This document shows, piece by piece, positions 58,323 to 64,000 of a DNA stretch of 64,000 nt. The notes below the pieces were generated by a model, which was not told the origin of the DNA, searched no databases, and saw only the letters and a list, made by a program, of their open reading frames with translations. The position numbers and the translations under genes are program-made. The first letter of the stretch is position 1, and each line of letters starts with the position of its first letter. Source of the DNA: CAG-238 sp934277695 (GTDB lineage Bacteria > Bacillota > Clostridia > Peptostreptococcales > Anaerovoracaceae); assembly GCA_934277695.1 (NCBI GenBank), contig CAKQVG010000001.1, forward strand, positions 620,001 to 684,000, in the 5' to 3' direction.

Positions 58323-60314
58323 TCATTTCTCCTCATTTTTTTCATCCGGAAGCAGGACGGTGAATGTAGTGCCTTCGGGAGGTGTACTTTTTACCGAGAT
58401 TTGTCCGCCGACCTTTTCGACTTCCGTGCTGACGATGTAAAGTCCAAGTCCCGTGCCGGTATCTTTCGTCGTAAAGAATGGGTCGAAAACTTTTTCCAGT
58501 TGGTTTTCATCCATACCCGGACCGTTGTCGGCAAATATTATGTGTACAAGATTATCATTATCGGGGCGTTCGACCCGGATTTCGATTCTTCCGTCCGGCT
58601 GCCCGCTTCCCGTTATTGCTTCCACCGCGTTGTTAATGAGGTTGATGGCAAGAATTTTTACCGTTTCTTCTCTGGTACAGATAGAAAAATCCTCCGAGCA
58701 GGAAAGCACAATTTCAATATTTCTGGCATCAAGCTTCTTCCTTTCGAGGCTCAAAATGCTTTGCAGCAATTTTTCCAGATTGAAGGAGGCAGGGGAATCG
58801 TTGCTGAGTCGCGAAAAGCGAAGCAGATTCTCAACCAGTGAATCAATTCGTCCGACGGAATCCTTGATAACATCCAGCGAATGCTGCGCCATGTCGTCTG
58901 CAGCGTAATCCTGCAAAATATATGAATAATTTTTTATCAGACCGAGTGGATTTCGGATTTCGTGTGCAAGTCCGGCAGAAAGCTGACCGACCGCAGCCAT
59001 TTTATTTTCCTGCCGGAGCTTTCTCTCTGCAAGATTGCTTTCGGTACAGTCCTCAATCCGAATCAGCCGTGTTCCTTTTTCGGGGTTCAGCACGCGTACG
59101 GAAATCGCATATTCTCGCTGCCTGTAGGCGTAGTAAGGCGCATTCGGGTCGGCAGAGTAGAGACGGTATAAATCGCCCAAAATCTCAACAGAGCCGATGC
59201 CGCAGCCTAAGAAAGAAGCGCGTTCGTCGCCAAGGAGCCGTTTCCCGAAGGCATTGCACTGCGTGATAATGTCATCGCCGCTGATTACCGCGATTAAAGC
59301 GTCTATATTGTCGATGATCGTCTGCAGATTCTTCTTTTCAATGCGGAGTTCCAACGTTTTTTTCTCGATTCTGCGGTTGAGAACCGATTCCCAAAACATC
59401 AGAAGCTCAACAATCGCTACGCAGACGATGATGATCCACTCAGCCCACCTTACGCTGGCGGAGTTTGTAACCATGCTGGCAGAAGAGCCGAGCCACAGTT
59501 TTTGCGAACTGTCAAAGGCACCGTCTTTTTTGAGCTGGAGCAAAGTTTTGTTCAGAATATTGTAAAGCTTCGTATTGTATACGCTTACCGCAAGGGCAAC
59601 ATCTTCGCTGCAAATCTTATCGCCGATGTGACGCAGGGAATTTTCCATGTCGAGCTGCTGTGCGTAATAATTGATTGTCAGCTCCGTTCCCGCAACTGCA
59701 TCGACTTTGCCTTCCGCGAGCATGGAAAGGCCGGTTTTTATGCTTGACACATAGACGAAATCCGTCATCTGTCCCTTCGGCATTGCATCGGTCAGTGCTT
59801 TTTGCAGGAACTCGTCTTTCAGCACGGCAATTTTTTTCCTGTTTAAGTCCCTGATATAATTGATTTTCTTATTTTCATACAATGTCACGAGTACATTATC
59901 GAGCTTGTAAATCGGCTGCGTCGAGACATAACTGCTGCTGCCTTTTGGAGCGGAAAAAAGGTCCGTAATATCGATCTCCTCTTCGTGCAGAGCCTGCGGC
60001 TCATCGCCTGCCTCGACCACTTTTTCATAAATCGGTATATTGAGCTCTTGCGATATAATATCAATGTAGTCGATGGTAAGTCCTTCGTCGTCACCTGTTT
60101 GTTCGTTCTTAGAAGTAAAAGGCGCGTTTTCAGCAACAATGCCGTAAGTCAGTGATTTCTTTTCCTTGAGAAACTGCTGCTCTTCACGGGTGAGCGGCTG
60201 CGAGTAAGCCAGATATTCGTTAAAAGAAATGCTGTACTTCATTTGAATGATAAGACTGGCACTGACCAAAATCAGCACGACAGCAAACAAAAGCTTGGCA
60301 AAACCCTTCAGCAT
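58323..60314 (-). CDS. sensor histidine kinase with extracellular solute-binding-like domain
   Basis: This 663-residue kinase has an N-terminal helix (about 5-25). An extracellular domain of about 270 residues follows, of the SBP_bac_3 type (SLTYGIVAENAPFTSKNEQT, then LTIDYIDIISQELNIPIYE). A second helix near 305-325 precedes a PAS-like domain with NIDALIAVISGDDI. The kinase core has H-box LAHEIRNP, N-box NLINNAVEA and G-boxes DNGPGM and GTGLGLYIV. The sensor likely binds an amino acid or similar polar solute (inference). The ATG at 60314 follows GGAGG by 11 bases. Confidence 0.88.
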   Translation of the reverse strand: MLKGFAKLLFAVVLILVSASLIIQMKYSISFNEYLAYSQPLTREEQQFLKEKKSLTYGIVAENAPFTSKNEQTGDDEGLTIDYIDIISQELNIPIYEKVVEAGDEPQALHEEEIDITDLFSAPKGSSSYVSTQPIYKLDNVLVTLYENKKINYIRDLNRKKIAVLKDEFLQKALTDAMPKGQMTDFVYVSSIKTGLSMLAEGKVDAVAGTELTINYYAQQLDMENSLRHIGDKICSEDVALAVSVYNTKLYNILNKTLLQLKKDGAFDSSQKLWLGSSASMVTNSASVRWAEWIIIVCVAIVELLMFWESVLNRRIEKKTLELRIEKKNLQTIIDNIDALIAVISGDDIITQCNAFGKRLLGDERASFLGCGIGSVEILGDLYRLYSADPNAPYYAYRQREYAISVRVLNPEKGTRLIRIEDCTESNLAERKLRQENKMAAVGQLSAGLAHEIRNPLGLIKNYSYILQDYAADDMAQHSLDVIKDSVGRIDSLVENLLRFSRLSNDSPASFNLEKLLQSILSLERKKLDARNIEIVLSCSEDFSICTREETVKILAINLINNAVEAITGSGQPDGRIEIRVERPDNDNLVHIIFADNGPGMDENQLEKVFDPFFTTKDTGTGLGLYIVSTEVEKVGGQISVKSTPPEGTTFTVLLPDEKNEEK

Positions 60315-60408
60315 GACAGCATTTCCCTCCTTATCCTTCTTATACTTCGTCAATAGGTTATTATATCGTTTTCGACGCAAAAATACAAGAGAAGGCGTGC
60401 AAGGGAGC

Positions 60409-60437
60409 TTGACTTTTAAAACAAAATGCGGTATGAT
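60409..60437 (+). promoter_or_regulatory. sigma-A promoter of the AbrB-type gene
   Basis: TTGACT, a 17-base spacer and TATGAT (60432-60437) on the plus strand, in the gap divergent from the kinase gene. Confidence 0.7.
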
Positions 60438-60454
60438 TATTCATACAAATCATA
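60432..60454. promoter_or_regulatory. inverted repeat over the -10 box, possible AbrB-type operator
   Basis: TATGATT (60432-60438) and AATCATA (60448-60454) form a 7-bp inverted repeat with a 9-base spacer. It starts on the -10 box, a fitting place for autorepression. Confidence 0.4.
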
Positions 60455-60504
60455 CTCAAACGGATATTAAACGAATATTAAAGGACAGAGGAAACAAATT
60501 TATT

Positions 60505-60738
60505 ATGAAAACACATGACAATAAATACGCATGGATGGTAAAAATCGGAGAAAAGGGACAGTTTGTGATTCCGAAAGAAGCCAGGGAGCTGTTTGAACTC
60601 GCGCCGGGAGACGAAATCATCGTACTCGGCGATCCGGAAAAGGGAATTGCAATTCTTCCGAAGGGGATGCAGGGCGAATTGATTTCCCGTATTTTTTCCG
60701 AAATGAACGAAAAGAAAGAAGGAAAAGAAAATGAGTAA
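60505..60738 (+). CDS. AbrB/SpoVT-type DNA-binding protein
   Basis: This 77-residue protein has the swapped-hairpin AbrB fold pattern: YAWMVKIGEKGQFVIPKEAR, then FELAPGDEIIVLGDPEKGIAI. Such proteins act as transition-state regulators or as antitoxins. No toxin gene is adjacent; instead a glycosyltransferase gene overlaps its last eight bases, so a regulator role for this unit is more likely. The ATG at 60505 starts the family N-terminus; its ribosome binding site (GAGGAAAC) is 10 or more bases away. Confidence 0.85.
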   Translation: MKTHDNKYAWMVKIGEKGQFVIPKEARELFELAPGDEIIVLGDPEKGIAILPKGMQGELISRIFSEMNEKKEGKENE

Positions 60739-61930
60739 AATTGTATTTTTCTGCATTCCAGCGCAGGGACACACGAACCCGACGCTTGGCGTGGTCAGAG
60801 AGCTGGTATCCAGAGGGCACGAGGTCTATTACTATTCCTATAATATGCTCCGCGAGAGAATTGAAGAGGCAGGTGCAAAGTTTGTCTCCTGCGACAAATA
60901 TGACATGGAGCAGAAGCTCAGCCCCGCAGATGGGGCAAGAATCGGAAAAGATATGGCATTTTCGATTAAAATTCTGGTGGATACGACCTTAGCGCTTGAT
61001 GAAAAAATCAAAGCAGACATGGAACTGCTGAAGCCGGACTGCATTGTCGCGGATTCCATGGCAGTATGGGGCAAGGCTGCAGCACTTAAATACGGAATTC
61101 CGTTCGTTTCATCCACGACGACATTTGCCTTTAACAAAGAATCTGCGAAAATTATGAAACATGGCGGCACGGGATTTTTTGAGCTCCTTCGCGCGCTTCC
61201 GAAGATGAGGCGTGATGTGAAGCGTCTGCAGGAAAAAGGATACCCAATCAAAAGCTTTCTCGATATTATAGCTAATGACGAAAACACGGAAACAATTGTG
61301 TATACATCGCCGGAATTTCAGCCTTGCGCGGAAACCTTTTCGGCTAAATACAGCTTTGTGGGTCCGTCAATCAGACCATGCACGCAGGAAATTGAAAAAA
61401 CAAAAGAAAAGCTCATATATATTTCAATGGGGACGGTCAACAACGACATGATGCCGCTGTACGGGAGATTTATCGAGGCATTTGCAGACACACCGTATCA
61501 GATGATTCTCTCTGCAGGCGATGTGGTGAGGCTTTCGGACTTCGGACAGCTTCCGGCGAACATCTCCGCCTGCCGTAGGGTCGACCAGATTGCGGTTCTC
61601 CGCAAAGCCGACATATTCTTTTCGCACTGCGGAATGAACAGCGTAAGTGAAAGCTTGTACTTCGGCGTGCCGATTGCCATGCTTCCGCAGACTTCAGAGC
61701 AGCTTGGCGTGGCGAGAAGAACGGCCGAGCTCGGCGCAGGAATTTTGCTCGAAAACACTGAGGCGCAGACGATAAGGCATGCCGCCGAAAAGCTGATGGC
61801 TGAGCCGTCATACAAGAAAAATGCAGAGAAGATTTCAGAAGGTTTTCATAGATGCGGAGGTGCATCCGCCGCAGCCGATAAAATTCTGCAGGTTTGCGGA
61901 AAAGGTGAAAAAATACAGAAAAACAAATGA
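60731..61930 (+). CDS. GT1 family glycosyltransferase (MGT/YjiC-like)
   Basis: This 399-residue protein begins with FFCIPAQGHTNPTLGVVREL, the usual acceptor-domain start. The nucleotide-sugar motif HCGMNSVSESLYFGVPIAML is in the C-terminal domain, with the DQIAVLRKADIFF block before it. The MGT group transfers glucose from UDP-glucose to macrolides, flavonoids or lipids. The true acceptor is unknown. AAGAAAGAAGGAAAAG inside the previous gene serves its start. A detoxification role is possible. Confidence 0.85.
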   Translation: MSKIVFFCIPAQGHTNPTLGVVRELVSRGHEVYYYSYNMLRERIEEAGAKFVSCDKYDMEQKLSPADGARIGKDMAFSIKILVDTTLALDEKIKADMELLKPDCIVADSMAVWGKAAALKYGIPFVSSTTTFAFNKESAKIMKHGGTGFFELLRALPKMRRDVKRLQEKGYPIKSFLDIIANDENTETIVYTSPEFQPCAETFSAKYSFVGPSIRPCTQEIEKTKEKLIYISMGTVNNDMMPLYGRFIEAFADTPYQMILSAGDVVRLSDFGQLPANISACRRVDQIAVLRKADIFFSHCGMNSVSESLYFGVPIAMLPQTSEQLGVARRTAELGAGILLENTEAQTIRHAAEKLMAEPSYKKNAEKISEGFHRCGGASAAADKILQVCGKGEKIQKNK

Positions 61931-61946
61931 TAGGAGTGGATTTGAG

Positions 61947-62645
61947 ATGAAAGTAGTCATTGTAAATGGTCAGAATCATAAGGGAAGCACTCGCATGATT
62001 GCAAGAGAGCTTGCGGAGAAGATTACAACGCAGGAGAAAATTACGGAATTTTTCCTGCCGAGGAATTTTGATAAACCGTGCATCGGGTGCTGGACCTGTT
62101 TTCGGAGCGATCTGACGCATTGCCCGCATTATGCACAGTTAGAACCGCTGGCGACGGCGATGGATGAAGCGGATGTTATTTTGCTGACAAGTCCGGTCTA
62201 TGTCTATCACGCAACCGGGCAGATGATGGCGTTCCTCGACCATTTTGGCACGCAGTGGATCGTTCACAGGCCGAAGGAAATTATGTTTAAGAAGCAGGCA
62301 GTCAGCATTTGCACCGCTGCCGGAGGCGGAATGAAAAGTACTTGCAAAGACATGGCGGACAGCTTGAACTTCTGGGGGATTCCAAAAGTGTACAAACTGG
62401 GACTGGGGGTTCGCGCTTCTGCACCGGACGGAATTCCGGACAGTGTGATGAAAAAGATTCACCGAAAAACCGATGCCCTCGCAAAAAAGATAAAGGCAAA
62501 TCAGAATCCAAAATCGCCGAGCTTCTTCGGCAGAAGGTGGTTCAGTCTGATTCGCTTCGGACATAAGCATATGCCGCCCGTTGAGCCGGATTATTCCTAT
62601 TGGGAAGAGCGAGGCTGGCATGGAAAGAACAGGCCATGGAAATAA
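61947..62645 (+). CDS. flavodoxin-fold NAD(P)H-dependent oxidoreductase
   Basis: This 232-residue protein has VVIVNGQNHKGSTRMIARE at the FMN site, the cysteine motif KPCIGCWTCFRSDLTHC, LLTSPVYVYHATGQMMAFLD, and a basic C-terminal extension of about 60 residues with GRRWFSLIRFGHKHMPP. It is close in plan to the flavoprotein at 35553 but differs in its tail. TAGGAGTGG precedes the ATG at 61947. It lies between the glycosyltransferase and mutY and overlaps the latter by ten bases. Confidence 0.8.
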   Translation: MKVVIVNGQNHKGSTRMIARELAEKITTQEKITEFFLPRNFDKPCIGCWTCFRSDLTHCPHYAQLEPLATAMDEADVILLTSPVYVYHATGQMMAFLDHFGTQWIVHRPKEIMFKKQAVSICTAAGGGMKSTCKDMADSLNFWGIPKVYKLGLGVRASAPDGIPDSVMKKIHRKTDALAKKIKANQNPKSPSFFGRRWFSLIRFGHKHMPPVEPDYSYWEERGWHGKNRPWK

Positions 62646-63679
62646 AGAAAATCGACAAGACATTTACGGAAGCAGTTACAAGCTGGTTTCGCGAAAACAA
62701 GCGGCAGCTTCCGTGGAGAGAGGACAGACAGCCGTATCATATCTGGGTTTCGGAGATTATGCTCCAGCAGACGCGCGTGGAAGCTGTGAGGGAATATTAC
62801 CGCAGATGGATGGAAGAGCTGCCGACGGTACAGGATTTGGCAGAGACAGATGAAGAAAGCCTTTTGAAGCTTTGGCAGGGTCTTGGCTACTATAACCGTG
62901 TGCGGAATATGCAAAAAGCGGCGAAACAAATCCTGGAGGTACATGACGGCGAGTTCCCAGGAAACTATGCGGATATTTTGGCCTTACCCGGAATCGGGGA
63001 ATATACGGCAGGCGCGATTGCCTCAAACTGCTTCGATGAACCGACTCCCGCGGTGGATGGAAATGTGCTGCGCGTTTTGAGCCGCCTGACGGAAGATGAG
63101 GCTGACATTGCGAAGCAAAGCACCAAGAAAAAATACGCAGAAATGCTGCGCGGGATTTACCCTGACCAAAACTGCGGCGACTTCACGCAGGGCCTGATGG
63201 AAATCGGCGCAATTGTCTGTGTGCCGAACGGAGTACCGAAATGCGATGTCTGCCCGGTGAGGGCTTACTGCGGTGCCTGCGAGCACGGTACGATGCGTAG
63301 TTATCCAGTCAAAGCAAAGAAAAAAGAAAGAAAAATCATGGAAATGACCGTTTTCCTTTTGGAATGTGAGGGCTGCAGAGCGGTGCAGAAGCGAAAGGAG
63401 AAAGGCGTTCTGCACGGGCTTTACCAGTACCCGAATGTGGCAGAGAAGCTTGCGCCGGATGAGGCACTGGCACTGGCCGCAGAGTGGGGGTGCAGCCCGG
63501 CGGGACTGAGCCGAAGCAGTGAGTACAAGCACATTTTTTCCCACGTGGAGTGGCACATGACCGGATACTATATCCCATGCGGCAGGCAGGGAAAAGGAGC
63601 AGACGGCGACTTCCTCTGGGCGGATGAAAGCAAGATGGAAAAGGAAATTCCGCTGCCGTCGGCATTCCTGTATTTTTGA
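62636..63679 (+). CDS. mutY: A/G-specific adenine glycosylase
   Basis: This 347-residue repair enzyme removes adenine opposite 8-oxoguanine. The catalytic Glu is E40 in WVSEIMLQQTRVEAV, the helix-hairpin-helix is LPGIGEYTAGAIA, and D141 lies in AVDGNVLRV. Cysteines in the C-x6-C-x2-C-x5-C pattern (CVPNGVPKCDVCPVRAYC) hold a [4Fe-4S] cluster. The C-terminal NUDIX-like domain recognises 8-oxoG. The ATG at 62636 overlaps the preceding gene by ten bases. Confidence 0.94.
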   Translation: MEIKKIDKTFTEAVTSWFRENKRQLPWREDRQPYHIWVSEIMLQQTRVEAVREYYRRWMEELPTVQDLAETDEESLLKLWQGLGYYNRVRNMQKAAKQILEVHDGEFPGNYADILALPGIGEYTAGAIASNCFDEPTPAVDGNVLRVLSRLTEDEADIAKQSTKKKYAEMLRGIYPDQNCGDFTQGLMEIGAIVCVPNGVPKCDVCPVRAYCGACEHGTMRSYPVKAKKKERKIMEMTVFLLECEGCRAVQKRKEKGVLHGLYQYPNVAEKLAPDEALALAAEWGCSPAGLSRSSEYKHIFSHVEWHMTGYYIPCGRQGKGADGDFLWADESKMEKEIPLPSAFLYF

Positions 63680-63700
63680 TGGAAGGAAGGATTTGCATTT

Positions 63701-64000
63701 ATGAAGAAATACATGCCATCACTTTTGATGCTCGCAATTTTTGAGGCGATTGCGGTCAGCCTCTGGCTGACAAAAGATAATATCTTTTATCTGTTTAACT
63801 TCAGCTACATAGGCGCGTCGATTGCTCTTGGTCTTGCGCTCATTGCAGGAAAAAAGACCTATGCGCGTCATGTCGTGCAGTTCCTTGTGGGAAGTTACAT
63901 GCTCGTGTATTTGGGGATTATCTGCGGTGAAAATATGCAGATTGAAGGATTCTGGTACTATCTTTTCCTCGGTGTGTTCGAAGCAGCGACGATTCATTAT
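63701..64000 (+). CDS. N-terminus of a polytopic membrane protein (cut by window edge)
   Basis: From the ATG at 63701 the frame is open for 100 codons to the window end. It encodes three or four hydrophobic segments: SLLMLAIFEAIAVSLWLT, YIGASIALGLALIAG and VQFLVGSYMLVYLGIICG. The layout and the end GVFEAATIHY recall membrane-bound 4Fe-4S proteins of Clostridia whose cysteines come later, so the identity is a guess. GGAAGGAAGG precedes the start by 11 bases. Confidence 0.6.
   Translation, partial: MKKYMPSLLMLAIFEAIAVSLWLTKDNIFYLFNFSYIGASIALGLALIAGKKTYARHVVQFLVGSYMLVYLGIICGENMQIEGFWYYLFLGVFEAATIHY

Noticed and set aside
60505..60738. Antitoxin of a toxin-antitoxin pair
   Set aside because: The AbrB fold would allow it, but the overlapping partner is a 399-residue glycosyltransferase and no toxin-like frame is adjacent.

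Overview
The window reads as chromosomal DNA from a spore-forming anaerobe of the class Clostridia (Firmicutes). Direct signs are a SpoIIR homologue, a SPOCS/LysM protein of the SipL type, a SCIFF peptide with its radical SAM maturase, pyruvate:ferredoxin oxidoreductase, an NfnAB-type transhydrogenase, 3-hydroxybutyryl-CoA dehydrogenase, strong AGGAGG-type ribosome binding sites and many intrinsic terminators. I cannot name a genus. I saw no rRNA, tRNA, insertion sequence, prophage or CRISPR array.

Layout. 1-2.1 kb: the end of an unknown protein, a DUF2284 protein and a uridine-kinase-like protein. 2.1-9.1 kb (minus): a redox operon of duplicated RnfB-like polyferredoxin, PFOR, NfnA and NfnB, behind a promoter with a Rex-like box. 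9.3-16.8 kb: alr, a neurotransmitter:sodium symporter, a small NrdD-like orphan, CvpA, tadA, an Ig-like membrane protein, ispE and a GntR regulator. 16.9-21.7 kb: a SipL-like coat protein, an ECF sigma factor with a membrane partner, an exported protein, a structured 500-bp gap and spoIIR. 21.7-28.7 kb: HtrA, phosphoglucomutase, Hsp33, ddl, DUF1934 and DUF1846. 28.7-32.2 kb: an XRE regulator, hbd with a second Rex-like box, and a DDAH-type hydrolase divergent from a LysR gene. 32.2-42.8 kb: a housekeeping run of rho, DUF1385, prmC, a flavoprotein, rpmE, prfA, a Sua5-type gene, rpiB, upp and tyrS, followed by the SCIFF peptide and maturase. 42.9-53.1 kb: a DUF4143 ATPase, rplM-rpsI, a degenerate acetolactate decarboxylase homologue, a TM2 protein, birA-bioY, a CorC-type protein, secA and a lipoprotein. 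53.2-60.4 kb (minus): a sigma-54 module made of a histidine kinase with an extracellular solute-binding-like sensor, an NtrC-type regulator, three TGAA-N6-TTCA sites, a near-consensus sigma-54 promoter, two NhaC antiporters and a small membrane protein. 60.4-64 kb: an AbrB-type regulator, a GT1 glycosyltransferase, a flavoprotein, mutY and the start of a membrane protein.

How the parts fit. The PFOR operon and hbd look like central fermentation genes under redox control: pyruvate electrons go to ferredoxin, and NfnAB links ferredoxin, NADH and NADPH. The best candidates for something little described are the self-contained sigma-54/NhaC circuit, the eight-cluster duplicated polyferredoxin, the acetolactate decarboxylase homologue that has lost its metal-binding histidines, and the possible two-state RNA element before spoIIR. 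All functions are read from sequence motifs and family knowledge; no search was run.
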